From positions 1,061,753-1,125,752 of the forward strand of contig NZ_JAPNOZ010000012.1 in the NCBI RefSeq assembly GCF_029955155.1: 64,000 bases of DNA, read 5' to 3'. Each line of letters begins with the position of its first letter. The first letter of the stretch is position 1. A model generated the notes under the pieces. That model saw nothing but the letters and a program-made list of their open reading frames with translations, was not told the DNA's origin and searched no databases. The translations under genes were made by a program, and so were the position numbers. Source of the stretch: Psychrobacillus sp. NEAU-3TGS (GTDB lineage Bacteria; Bacillota; Bacilli; Bacillales_A; Planococcaceae). Positions 25,320 to 33,426 of the stretch are shown piece by piece.

Positions 25320-26678
25320 TTAATTGGCAAAAATAATCTGTACCCAAAAAAACAACATTGCCAATGTTACAATTGTGGTAATTGGGACAACAATAAGCGT
25401 TACACTTAAATAGTCTTTCCAGGTGACTTTAATCTTATTTTTTCTTAGAATATGCATCCAAATAAGTGAAGCAAGTGTACCAATAGGTAGTAATAATGAC
25501 CCCATATCACTCCCAATAATGTTGGCAAGATAAATTGTTTTTAATGTGATTGGATCTAATCCCATCTCCGTTAAAGTAATTGTTCCAACCATTAAAGCCG
25601 GATGGTTATTGAACAAGTTGGAGAGTACGGATACAAGGCCCCCCATCATAAAACTTGCTTGGAACAAACCTTGGTTAACAATAGGTTCAAACCATTGTAC
25701 AAGCAAGTGGGTTAACCCCACGTTATTTAATGCATAAATAATTACGTACATAGAGAACGCAAATATAAGTATGTGCCATGGTGTTTTCTTCAAAATATCC
25801 AGTGGATTTGTGCCTAACTGATACCATCTCCACAAAAGCAGGACTAAGGATCCAATTACTGCTACAAATTCAATAGGTATGTTAATATAAGATGCTACAA
25901 AAAGTAAGCAACGTAGTATAAAAACAAATAGTAGTATTTTCAACATAAATTTTGTTCGTTTCTTTTTGGATTCTACAGAATTTTTCTTTTGAAGAGGATG
26001 GAAGTTTTCCGTAAAAAATGACTCCTCAATATCTATTGATGCATCTGGCAATGTCTTGGGTAACTTTTTCTTAACCACGAGATACATCAAGAATGACATA
26101 AACAGCAAACCTAATGTAGCAGGAACAAACATCATTGCCGTATGCATCCATAGAGACATTTCAACAATATTTAAAGCGATCAAGTTAACAATATTACTTA
26201 CACCAATAGGAGCACTTGAAGCTGTAGCAATAAGTGCTCCACTTAATAAATACGGAAGTTGCTGATGGCGCTTTAGTCGGAGATTATGGAGCAGCAAGAT
26301 CAGAATCGGGGTTGTTATTAAAATACTTCCGTCATTATTAAATAATAAGGTCATCAAAAAACATAGCAATTGAATATACCAATATAGTCGGTAACCAGAA
26401 CCTTTCGCTAAATTGGCAAGCCTTGCAGCTGCCCAGTTGAAAAATCCGAAACTCTCTAATATGACAGCCATTACTATCGTTGCGATAATTGTTATGGAAG
26501 CACCACCAATTTTACTAATGATATCCATAATATCAGCCTTTGATACAATGCCCGCAAGTAAAACAATCGCTGCACCAATTGATGCTGGCCATGCCTCATT
26601 TAGTCCTTTAGGTCTCCAAAAAATGACTAGCATAGTCGCTAGGAATACCAAACTGGCGATTCCTATCTGTAAACTCAT
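25320..26678 (-). CDS. ArsB/NhaD-superfamily transporter (YdfA-like)
   Basis: 452 residues with about 11-12 membrane helices and the ion-transporter family motifs LLFNNDGSILITTPILILLL (helical hairpin with Asn-Asn-Asp) and NLFNNHPALMVG in the second half. This layout matches the ArsB arsenite/antimonite carrier group; B. subtilis YdfA is a close type. No ArsR repressor or arsC is adjacent, so arsenic transport is not proven. The upstream Met at 26714 lacks a ribosome site. AAAGGAGAGG lies upstream of the ATG at 26678, with slightly long spacing. Confidence 0.78.
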   Translation of the reverse strand: MSLQIGIASLVFLATMLVIFWRPKGLNEAWPASIGAAIVLLAGIVSKADIMDIISKIGGASITIIATIVMAVILESFGFFNWAAARLANLAKGSGYRLYWYIQLLCFLMTLLFNNDGSILITTPILILLLHNLRLKRHQQLPYLLSGALIATASSAPIGVSNIVNLIALNIVEMSLWMHTAMMFVPATLGLLFMSFLMYLVVKKKLPKTLPDASIDIEESFFTENFHPLQKKNSVESKKKRTKFMLKILLFVFILRCLLFVASYINIPIEFVAVIGSLVLLLWRWYQLGTNPLDILKKTPWHILIFAFSMYVIIYALNNVGLTHLLVQWFEPIVNQGLFQASFMMGGLVSVLSNLFNNHPALMVGTITLTEMGLDPITLKTIYLANIIGSDMGSLLLPIGTLASLIWMHILRKNKIKVTWKDYLSVTLIVVPITTIVTLAMLFFWVQIIFAN

Positions 26679-26833
26679 ACATGTACCATTTCCTCTCCTT
26701 TTTTGTTTGTCCATTCCATGTATGTATATTCATTTTAAGCTGATTGACTTGAGATGTATGTCCATAAGGCATTGGAATTTCTTGAAAGTACACGGCTGTT
26801 TATCGACCAATTTCTACCATTAAAATTTGATGA

Positions 26834-27037
26834 ATGTGCAAGGATCCTATTTTCCACTTGTATGATATAAAAGGTGAAAATAATATTGAGAGGGACTGCG
26901 CAGTCACAATTCTATCTATGGCTACTTTTATCTTACCAGGAATTTCGTTCCCAAAAGCTTTGGCACTGGAGAGCGACGTACACTTCCACAGGATTACTGA
27001 AAAGAATGCCTGGCCATTGTTGAAAGAACATAAATAG
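26834..27037 (+). CDS. Hypothetical short protein, uncertain
   Basis: A 67-codon frame whose stop coincides with the first base of a strong terminator, which suggests transcription in this direction. The peptide (PIFHLYDIKGENNIERD... NAWPLLKEHK) has no membrane helix or motif I recognise and no ribosome site before the ATG. It may be the 3' remnant of a decayed gene rather than an intact one. Confidence 0.3.
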   Translation: MCKDPIFHLYDIKGENNIERDCAVTILSMATFILPGISFPKALALESDVHFHRITEKNAWPLLKEHK

Positions 27038-27086
27038 CAACTGCAAGAAGCATGCACTTTTCATACTTCTTGCAGTTGCTATTTTT
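27032..27086. terminator. Strong terminator hairpin
   Basis: AAATAGCAACTGCAAGAAG pairs with CTTCTTGCAGTTGCTATTT, followed by a T-rich tail on the plus strand. It probably also ends the CotB-like operon from the minus strand. Confidence 0.8.
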
Positions 27087-27094
27087 ACTTTTTG

Positions 27095-27772
27095 TTACAC
27101 TAAGTGGAGGGTTTTTATATGATTAGTATTTAGGTATATAGCATTTGTCCTAACTTTTTGAACTTCTATTATTTGTTCATCGATACTAATTATTTTACCA
27201 TTATGACTTTTTACACCGCCAATATTTAATACAACGATTCTATTGATAAACTTTTCAATTTGCTTTTTAAAAGTATGCGCATACACTCCACTATTAGATC
27301 GCACTATTCTATTTTTTTCATTTAATCCATAAAGGCTTTCATTTTGAGCAAATGGAATTAGCCATTTAAGATGAGCTATTGGAATATACATCGTTTTATA
27401 GATAGGGGAATAAAATACGAAATAATCATCTTGAACATTTGTTATTTGACCATGCAGAGGTTGGTTGTCTGTCACATAGATCTCCACATTCCTACCTATG
27501 GAAATTTCCAGCGTTTCTTTAAACGTCAAATCTTGCTGTTCTTCAGTAGCTTTAATACTCGGGTCTTCCGTAGGGCCCTGAATCTCTTCTTCATTGTTTT
27601 GATCCATTTCCAGTTTTTGAATATGCTCCAAAGGGATGTACATAAAATTTTTACCGTTAAACAGTACTAGCAAATCACTACCCAAATCAATAATCGTTCC
27701 ACTAATCAGTTTTTTTCCTGAAACTTCTACTTTAACGATTTCCTTGATAAGACTTTGAATAGTTTTATTCAA
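27095..27772 (-). CDS. CotB-like spore coat protein paralogue (short)
   Basis: 225 residues built from repeated small beta units of the CotB N-terminal type: each has a G-x-I-x-x-x-xDDYFVFY-like strand followed by a YIPLEHIQKL or YIPIAHLKWL segment. At least three units can be seen (about 1-50, 75-125, 170-225). The Gly-Gly-Pro-Glu motif of true CotB is missing. The ORF can start at GTG 27778, but AAAGGAG is correctly spaced from the TTG at 27772. It is third in a row of CotB-like genes. Confidence 0.65.
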   Translation of the reverse strand: MNKTIQSLIKEIVKVEVSGKKLISGTIIDLGSDLLVLFNGKNFMYIPLEHIQKLEMDQNNEEEIQGPTEDPSIKATEEQQDLTFKETLEISIGRNVEIYVTDNQPLHGQITNVQDDYFVFYSPIYKTMYIPIAHLKWLIPFAQNESLYGLNEKNRIVRSNSGVYAHTFKKQIEKFINRIVVLNIGGVKSHNGKIISIDEQIIEVQKVRTNAIYLNTNHIKTLHLV

Positions 27773-27829
27773 GGGCACATCTCCTTTTAATTTTTATCAA
27801 TATTGATAATGAAATAAGCTATTTTCATT

Positions 27830-29338
27830 TTAATAGTCACGCAATTGACGATACATCTTCGCTGCATGCCTCATTAAAGAATTGAATTGTTTCTCTAACA
27901 TCGCTTTTTCGCCTTTTTTAAGTTCTTGTATACGAATTTTATTAAATTCATCACTCTCTAGAACGTTGTTTGCCTTATTTTCTAAAGGGGACGGATGGTG
28001 GGAATCATTTATTGCCAAAGGGTGCTCCAAATTGGTAGAACTTTGTTCTGCATGTCGCATCAGTGCATAGTATTGCTTCTCTAGCATTGCTTTTCTCTCC
28101 CGGGGGTCTATTACTGTGACAGTTGTGTGTGTGGCAACTAGTTCAGTAGGTTCTTGCGATTCCATTGTTACATTTACTTCTTCTGTTTTAGGTGCTACAT
28201 TTGTTGCAAGTAAATTTTGCTCTTCCTCCAACAACAGCTGGGTATTCTCTTTTGGGGTTTTTACATTTTTTGAACTTTTTTTAGTTTTATTTGGAGCGAT
28301 AGCAATTGTATTTTGATCGTAATTCATTTTACTCCAAGGTGTTAGAAGTATTCTTCTTTCGTTTTTTGTTATTGGAGGTTCTGTTTGGATGTTTGTCTCT
28401 ACTTTTATTTCAGTAGTAGTTGAATCCACTACTTCATCCAAATGTGTACGCACTTCTATTTTTTCTTCGAGTGAAGCGTGAATGTGTTCAATCTTTTGAA
28501 CAGTTGTTTCCTGAATAGCATCTTCACTATTTGTTTGTGTATGATGTTCGTATTCGTTATTTGTACTAAGTAAATTCTCCTGATCCATTTGCAGTAAATT
28601 GTATTCATATTTAGTGTTAACCATGTCAAGAGATTGGGCTATTGAATTAAGAAGTTCCAAAAGGTGTTTAATTAGATTGATATCTGTTTTATTTTTAAGA
28701 ACTGATATATTTTGTTCCTTGGCCGAATTTTTCTCTTTTTCTTCTTTTGAATCATTTAGTTCGTTTATTTCATCTATTAAACTAGAAACAACCTCTTGTA
28801 TCGTGTTTTCTTTACTGATTTCTGTAGTTTTCTCCGTATTCTTACTTATCTCCATGTTTGTCGCTACTTTTTCTATATTTAACTTTTCTGTACTTCTTGC
28901 TATGTTTTTCTCCTTCTCGAAGATTCCTTTATGAATATTTGCTATATGTGATTTAGCTATATAGTGCAGCTCCTGATGATTAATTACAATAATAAAGTCT
29001 TCAAAAATATTACTTAGTACCCCGAATAGTTCTTGATTACCTAAACTATTAATAGTTACCCAATTGTATTTTAATTGCTTTAAAACACCTATTAAATCAG
29101 AACTGTTTAGATAATTTATAGCATTTTTAGGTAAAACATGGAAGTCTTTCGCATTATTCGATATAGCTTGAATATGTTCTAGTGTGAAGTAGCATACTTT
29201 TCCATCTATATTAACAGCAATATGATCTTGTTTTACATCTAATAAAATACCTTCTATAAATAGGCTGTTCTCTAGATATAAACCAATTTTCATACTCATA
29301 AGGGAGCTTAATACTGTTTTCATATTTTTCTCTCGCAA
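27830..29338 (-). CDS. CotB-like spore coat protein paralogue with long acidic/Ser-Thr tail
   Basis: 502 residues. Residues 1-145 are CotB-type beta units (FTLEHIQAISN, HYIAKSHIANIH). Residues 150-400 are a low-complexity Glu/Thr/Asn/Lys region. The end carries a duplicated helix, KAMLEKQYYALMRHAE and KAMLEKQFNSLMRHAA, about 70 residues apart. The TTG start at 29338 has AAGGAGG at a 10-base spacing; the ATG 15 bases on is weaker. It shares strand and spacing with its neighbours, suggesting one coat operon. Confidence 0.65.
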   Translation of the reverse strand: MREKNMKTVLSSLMSMKIGLYLENSLFIEGILLDVKQDHIAVNIDGKVCYFTLEHIQAISNNAKDFHVLPKNAINYLNSSDLIGVLKQLKYNWVTINSLGNQELFGVLSNIFEDFIIVINHQELHYIAKSHIANIHKGIFEKEKNIARSTEKLNIEKVATNMEISKNTEKTTEISKENTIQEVVSSLIDEINELNDSKEEKEKNSAKEQNISVLKNKTDINLIKHLLELLNSIAQSLDMVNTKYEYNLLQMDQENLLSTNNEYEHHTQTNSEDAIQETTVQKIEHIHASLEEKIEVRTHLDEVVDSTTTEIKVETNIQTEPPITKNERRILLTPWSKMNYDQNTIAIAPNKTKKSSKNVKTPKENTQLLLEEEQNLLATNVAPKTEEVNVTMESQEPTELVATHTTVTVIDPRERKAMLEKQYYALMRHAEQSSTNLEHPLAINDSHHPSPLENKANNVLESDEFNKIRIQELKKGEKAMLEKQFNSLMRHAAKMYRQLRDY

Positions 29339-29361
29339 TTTGAGAACGCCTCCTTCATAGA

Positions 29362-29398
29362 ATATTCGTCGCTTCTGAGTTACAGGAGCGACGAATGT
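29362..29398. repeat. Hairpin between CotB-like genes
   Basis: ATTCGTCGCT and its near-complement GAGCGACGAAT flank a 12-base loop, without a T run. It may be a processing or attenuation site between the first and second genes. Confidence 0.5.
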
Positions 29399-29407
29399 AT
29401 CAGCTAT

Positions 29408-29923
29408 TTATTCACTATCTTTTTTGGAATCATTTTTACTATTTTTTTCTTTTGCTTGATTGTTTACTGATACATTTGCATTAGCAGCTTTTGGTACCTC
29501 AAGTTTTACCCCATAGCTAATGTTTCGAATATGGAACAAAGAAATCCGTACTATTTCTTCGTTCGATACAATTGTAATATAATCGTCATCTACAAAGTCC
29601 ATTACACCTTCCAGTGTTTCTGGTCCGCCACGGTTAATTTTTACCCACCGTAGTGCTAATTTTCCCAAAACACCTTTAAAATCATCCGCTTTTATATAAT
29701 CAAAACCTTTTGGAATATCAAGTCCGAGTTGCGATTGATTTTTTGTATTAATCGTTAAGCTTTTAATATGTTGTGTATTATAATAAATGATTCCGTCTTC
29801 GGCACCAAGTAATGTAAAGTGATCATCTTGTACGGCAAGAAGCTTACCTACACGGGACTCTGGCCCACCTCTATCTACTTTTACTTCTTTATCGATAAGT
29901 GAAAGTAACATCTTCTTATTCAT
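29408..29923 (-). CDS. cotB: Spore coat protein CotB (short form)
   Basis: 171 residues that align with the N-terminal half of B. subtilis CotB: KVDRGGPESRVGKLLAVQDD, YYNTQHIKSLTI, ADDFKGVLGKLALRWVKINRG, GPETLEGVMDFVDDDYITIV and LFHIRNISYG. Unlike B. subtilis CotB it lacks the long SKSSKRSLKSS-type repeats and ends in a short Lys/Asn/Ser/Asp tail. The start at 29923 is behind AAAGGAGGT; the longer ORF is not supported. Its usual phosphate-accepting domain is therefore absent (see findings). Confidence 0.85.
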   Translation of the reverse strand: MNKKMLLSLIDKEVKVDRGGPESRVGKLLAVQDDHFTLLGAEDGIIYYNTQHIKSLTINTKNQSQLGLDIPKGFDYIKADDFKGVLGKLALRWVKINRGGPETLEGVMDFVDDDYITIVSNEEIVRISLFHIRNISYGVKLEVPKAANANVSVNNQAKEKNSKNDSKKDSE

Positions 29924-30065
29924 AAATTTTCTAACCTCCTTTTTTAGTATCCTAATATCTATATGTATCCTGGGATTGTGCGAAGTAGTCAAATGCCTAG
30001 TTTTGAATTATAGTTCAAGCCTTCCTAAGTTTTTTCTTTTTTATTTTTGAATGAACGAATTGGAC

Positions 30066-30102
30066 ATAAATAAAAAAATGCCAACATACATATTGGCATT
30101 TT
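30066..30102 (-). terminator. Terminator
   Basis: AAAAATGCCAA pairs with TTGGCATTTT around an 8-base loop, just past the stop of the gene at 30105-30410. Confidence 0.7.
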
Positions 30103-30104
30103 CA

Positions 30105-30410
30105 TCATATATAACGATTTATAGTATTTCCTTTACCGCTAATTTCCGCGATAATTGGTGATAAATTGATAGGGTTTGGTTGGATAAAGCTTTTATATAA
30201 TGGTAGATCAGTTGGTTCTTTTGGTTCCTTTAATTGTTTTTCTTCGTTTTCTGCTAGTTCTTGCTCCTGCTTATGTAAATGTTCCTCAAAACTTGTCTTC
30301 ATCCTAACGCCGTCCACATTATTAATGTACGCAAAATTATAATTATCCATTAGCATTCGGTTAGCATAAATCTGAGACTGTATCGGTTGATTTGGAATAA
30401 TATAGCCCAT
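30105..30410 (-). CDS. Hypothetical protein, sporulation neighbourhood
   Basis: 101 residues, starting MGYIIPNQPIQSQIYANRML behind GGAGGTGG with a 6-base gap. An N-terminal Tyr/Asn/Gln-rich part is followed by a charged helix (FEEHLHKQEQELAENEEKQL) and a Pro-rich tail. No signal peptide or membrane helix. It lies between cotB and spoVIF, so a spore role is plausible. I do not recognise the family. Confidence 0.6.
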   Translation of the reverse strand: MGYIIPNQPIQSQIYANRMLMDNYNFAYINNVDGVRMKTSFEEHLHKQEQELAENEEKQLKEPKEPTDLPLYKSFIQPNPINLSPIIAEISGKGNTINRYI

Positions 30411-30474
30411 CTTTTCCACCTCCATCTATTTATATTTATTCCTTACCCGAAAATAATATGCTTTAAACCACTTA

Positions 30475-30542
30475 GCCTCAGAAAATTTGAACTTATATTT
30501 TATCCAGTTTATCGGATAAAATATAAGTCATCTTCCTGAGGC
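30475..30542. repeat. Nested inverted repeat downstream of spoVIF
   Basis: A perfect 15-bp inner dyad (ACTTATATTTTATCC, 30491-30505, with 30514-30528) lies inside an outer 7-bp pair, GCCTCAG (30475-30481) and CTGAGGC (30536-30542). TTTT follows on the plus strand only. Its role is unclear. Confidence 0.7.
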
Positions 30543-30592
30543 TTTTAGTGTTCACTTTTTTGTCGAAAGAGAATTCAATTTTCAGTTGTTAT

Positions 30593-30838
30593 CTATAAAA
30601 GCTTTTCTATATCTTTTAAGCTTAACGAGCTTCCACTTTGTAAAATGGACTTCGTCAATTCATCTTCCATTTGTTGAGAAACTGGTTTATTCGCTAGCTT
30701 GCCAACTTTGCGTACAATTTTACGTACTTGTTTTTCATCCGTAAAATCTGCATATGAGATGGCATTGGCAAGCGTAAAAAGGTCTTCCATAGATACTCCA
30801 GTTTTGTTTTCAATTGCTTTAAATAATGGATTTTGCAC
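30593..30838 (-). CDS. spoVIF: Stage VI sporulation protein F
   Basis: 81 residues with the family core: LFTLANAISYADFTDEKQVRKIVRKVG, then a KPVSQQMEDELTKSI block. SpoVIF (YjcC) acts under sigma-K in late coat assembly, stabilising GerE-dependent events. It keeps the B. subtilis association with coat genes. AAGAAGTG-type sequence precedes the ATG. Confidence 0.85.
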   Translation of the reverse strand: MQNPLFKAIENKTGVSMEDLFTLANAISYADFTDEKQVRKIVRKVGKLANKPVSQQMEDELTKSILQSGSSLSLKDIEKLL

Positions 30839-30871
30839 TTCTTTTCCCCCTCACATTATGATTGTTTTGGA

Positions 30872-31009
30872 TTAAGGGAGAAAACTTGCTCCTACAATTA
30901 TTAATAAGATGAATAAAACAACGATTAAAACGAATGTTGAGCTACGATTTCCACCGTAACCATAGCCTCCGCCATAGCCGGGATATCCTCCACCACAGTA
31001 GTCGTACAT
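30872..31009 (-). CDS. YjcZ family sporulation protein
   Basis: A 45-residue protein: a Gly/Tyr-rich start ([20 protein letters not shown]) followed by NRSSTF and one hydrophobic helix ([17 protein letters not shown]). This is the standard pattern of the YjcZ/YrhJ-type small sporulation proteins, which are often missed because of their size. GGAGGG lies 7 bases before the ATG. It lies between spoVAEb and spoVIF on the same strand. Confidence 0.85.
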   Translation of the reverse strand: MYDYCGGGYPGYGGGYGYGGNRSSTFVLIVVLFILLIIVGASFLP

Positions 31010-31077
31010 ATCCTTTCCCTCCTCTCCTCTTCAACTTACTATATGCAAAGAGGTGACTTAGAAAAAGGGCGTTTTAA

Positions 31078-31443
31078 CTAGTAGGTCGTATTCCGATTTT
31101 GAAAAAGAAATGCACCGATTACACCGAATATGATGGCAGCGCTAATTCCAGAGCTTGTGACCTCGAACATTCCTGTTATTACACCTATCAGTCCATGCTT
31201 TTCTGCTTCGATTAGGGCACCATGTGTTAATGAATTCCCAAACGAGCTAATAGGAATGGTTGCACCTGCTCCTGCAAAATCAATTAATGGTTCATATAAA
31301 CCAATACCGTCTAAAATAGATCCCACTACTACTAGCGTACTTAAAGTATGAGCAGGCGTAAGTTTTAAACCGTCCATTAAAATTTGACCTACAACACAAA
31401 AAAGGCCACCAACAATAAATGAAGTAATTAATGAAGAAATCAT
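31078..31443 (-). CDS. spoVAE: Stage V sporulation protein AE (SpoVAEb)
   Basis: 121 residues, four or so membrane helices (GGLFCVVGQILMDGLKLTPAH, GSILDGIGLYEPLIDFAGAGAT, then C-terminal helices). SpoVAE is part of the inner-membrane channel that moves dipicolinic acid into the forespore and out during germination. The start is set by AGAGGGG before the ATG at 31443, one base after the spoVAD stop; 20 further codons in the ORF are unsupported. Confidence 0.9.
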   Translation of the reverse strand: MISSLITSFIVGGLFCVVGQILMDGLKLTPAHTLSTLVVVGSILDGIGLYEPLIDFAGAGATIPISSFGNSLTHGALIEAEKHGLIGVITGMFEVTSSGISAAIIFGVIGAFLFQNRNTTY

Positions 31444-31444
31444 T

Positions 31445-32452
31445 TTATCCCCTCTTTTCCATACGGCATTCAATGGCATGCGCAATACAAGGAATGGTTT
31501 CACCTTGTTGAAATGTTAAAGGTGATAATAGCGCTCCTGTTGCAACGAGCAATACACGTTTATAAACACCATTTTTTAATTGTTTGTATATATGACTAAA
31601 AAAAACGGCAGCTGAACAACCTGCCCCACTAGCTCCTGCATTGAAAAAAGAATCGTCTCCATAGAATTGTGCTCCTGCATCTTGTAGAATCACTCCACTA
31701 TCTTCATCTTGAAACATTTCCTTTAAGATAGACAATCCTATTTTTCCTAAATCACCTGTCATAATAACGTCATAATCAGATATTTTACTATTAGTATTTT
31801 TTAAATGCCTTTCAATGGTATCTCTAGCTGCAGGTGCCATCGCTGCTCCCATATGTAGTGGGTTTTGTTGACCTCCATCGACCACTCTTCCAATCGTGGC
31901 ATGTGTAATAATCGGCGCATTTTTTGCATGATTTTGAAGAAGTGCAAAACCAGCACCAGTTACCGTCCATTGAGCTGTTCCAGGTTTTTGCGCTCCGTAT
32001 TCTAATGGATATCTAAACTGCCTTTCCACTGCCGGATGATGACTAGATGCCCCTGCTAAAATGGACTTTGCATTTCCTGATTCTATTAAAAGGCTACCAA
32101 GGATCACTGATTCCATGGAGCTTGCACAAGCGGAAAAAACACCTAGAAAAGGAATAGCTAATTTCCTTGCAGCAAAATTGGTAGGAGACAATTGATTGAT
32201 CAAATCGCCACCAATAAACATATCGATATTTTCCATTTGCTCACGGCCCTTTTGAACAGTCACCGAGCAGGCTTTTTCGATAAAACGTGTATTGGCTTGC
32301 TCATACGATTCATCTTTTTCATTCTCTAATGGAAGAATTTCATCAAATGAAGCAGCAAAAGGACTATCTTTTTCCATTGGTCCAACAACCACACCAGTGC
32401 TTGCTATGCTAGGTTTTTCTTTAAATTGAATTGTCCCAAATGTATTCACCAT
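31445..32452 (-). CDS. spoVAD: Stage V sporulation protein AD
   Basis: 335 residues with a thiolase-like fold. It shows ACASSMESVILGSLLIESG (Cys at the thiolase active-site position), GASSHHPAVERQFRYPLEYG and GASGAGCSAAVFFSHIY. SpoVAD binds dipicolinic acid and gates the SpoVA channel. The start overlaps the spoVAC stop by 7 bases, with GGGAG 7 bases upstream. Confidence 0.93.
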   Translation of the reverse strand: MVNTFGTIQFKEKPSIASTGVVVGPMEKDSPFAASFDEILPLENEKDESYEQANTRFIEKACSVTVQKGREQMENIDMFIGGDLINQLSPTNFAARKLAIPFLGVFSACASSMESVILGSLLIESGNAKSILAGASSHHPAVERQFRYPLEYGAQKPGTAQWTVTGAGFALLQNHAKNAPIITHATIGRVVDGGQQNPLHMGAAMAPAARDTIERHLKNTNSKISDYDVIMTGDLGKIGLSILKEMFQDEDSGVILQDAGAQFYGDDSFFNAGASGAGCSAAVFFSHIYKQLKNGVYKRVLLVATGALLSPLTFQQGETIPCIAHAIECRMEKRG

Positions 32453-32901
32453 GAGACCACTCCCATTTTCACTAAAATTGTTTTAATAAGTGCCACACAG
32501 AAAGCTGAGAATACTCCGAAGACGATAACGGAGCCGGCTAACTTAAAAATGTTCCCTCCAACACCTAATACATAGCCTTCTGATTTATGTTCAATTGCAG
32601 CTGAAACGACGGCGTTTCCAAAACCTGTTACCGGCACAGCCGAGCCAGCTCCTCCAACTTGAGAAATCTTTTTGTATAATCCGGTTCCCGTTAAAATCAT
32701 TACAATGAAGATCATTGTAGCTACTGTAGGATTTGCAGCCGTTCTTTCTGTGAAAGGGAAAAATCGTATATAAAAAAAAGTAATTAGCTGCCCTATCGTA
32801 CAAATAGCTCCTCCTATTAAAAATGCTTTTAGTATACTAAAAAACATTACGGGTTTAGGGGTCTGTCTTTCGACTATTTTATCGAATTGTTTTTGGTCCA
32901 T
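32446..32901 (-). CDS. spoVAC: Stage V sporulation protein AC
   Basis: 151 residues and four membrane helices, with conserved PKPVMFFSILKAFLIGGAIC, GTGLYKKISQVGGAGSAVPVTGFGNAVVSAA and ending in a hydrophobic helix. SpoVAC is thought to be the mechanosensitive pore for dipicolinic acid release. It overlaps the upstream lipoprotein gene as TAATG and spoVAD downstream, so the operon is tightly coupled. Confidence 0.92.
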   Translation of the reverse strand: MDQKQFDKIVERQTPKPVMFFSILKAFLIGGAICTIGQLITFFYIRFFPFTERTAANPTVATMIFIVMILTGTGLYKKISQVGGAGSAVPVTGFGNAVVSAAIEHKSEGYVLGVGGNIFKLAGSVIVFGVFSAFCVALIKTILVKMGVVSW

Positions 32902-33293
32902 TATGTCTCTTCCTTTAATAAAGATTTTATTTCGTCGACTGATTTAGTTAGTTCGTCATTTTTTAAATTTTGCTTCATTATTTTTTCTATTTCCCATTTT
33001 AATTTCAAGTCATTTGATACAAGAAATTCTTTATCCGGAAATTTTTCTTCTAATTCCTTCTCAATGTTTTTTGCTATTTTGTTTTCACTAAATTGATGCA
33101 TCCTCCGTATATCGATTGAAACAAGTACATCATCTTTGTTCATCACACTTCGATATCCATAAACTGCTTCTTTACTGTTCAATACTTGTTCTAACTCTGG
33201 TAAATCATTTTCCGGATACATCACTTGGTTCGTCTCATTCGAACAAGCAGTTAAGAAAAGTAAAAGCAAAAGTGTATATTTTATCTTTATCAT
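32901..33293 (-). CDS. YhcN/YlaJ-family sporulation lipoprotein
   Basis: 130 residues. A signal peptide with lipobox LTACS (residues 13-17) is followed by a YhcN/YlaJ-type domain (DDVLVSIDIRRMHQFSENKIAKNIEKELEE, then FPDKEFLVSND). Family members are inner spore membrane lipoproteins. It leads the spoVAC-AD-AEb operon from a sigma-G promoter. This order is also that of spoVA2-type operons of other Bacillales. Confidence 0.8.
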   Translation of the reverse strand: MIKIKYTLLLLLFLTACSNETNQVMYPENDLPELEQVLNSKEAVYGYRSVMNKDDVLVSIDIRRMHQFSENKIAKNIEKELEEKFPDKEFLVSNDLKLKWEIEKIMKQNLKNDELTKSVDEIKSLLKEET

Positions 33294-33315
33294 CGGCTTT
33301 TTGCTCCTTTTAAAT

Positions 33316-33344
33316 TAGTATGACCTAGCAAAAATGAAATATAC
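33316..33344 (-). promoter_or_regulatory. Sigma-G promoter of the lipoprotein-spoVA operon
   Basis: On the minus strand GTATA (33340-33344) and CATACTA (33316-33322) are 17 bases apart. Both match the forespore sigma-G consensus (GNATR, CATNNTA). The -10 lies 23 bases before the ATG at 33293, with AAAAGGAG between. Forespore expression of spoVA genes under sigma-G is established in B. subtilis. Confidence 0.75.
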
Positions 33345-33388
33345 GAAAGACACTAGAGATATTTGCCCTATTCGAAGTAGGGAGCTTA

Positions 33389-33397
33389 CATAAGTTA
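33389..33397 (+). promoter_or_regulatory. Sigma-K-like -10 element before cotY/cotZ
   Basis: CATAAGTTA fits the mother-cell sigma-K -10 consensus CATANNNTA, 30 bases before the ATG. I found no matching AC at the -35 spacing, so it is only suggestive. Confidence 0.4.
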
Positions 33398-33426
33398 GAA
33401 AGAGATAACAAAGGAGGTGAAACAAA

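Noticed and set aside
25178-25330. Minus-strand 50-codon frame overlapping the 3' end of the ArsB-like gene
   Set aside because: TTG start without a ribosome site. The peptide looks protein-like, but nothing else supports it; kept only as a note in the interval entry.
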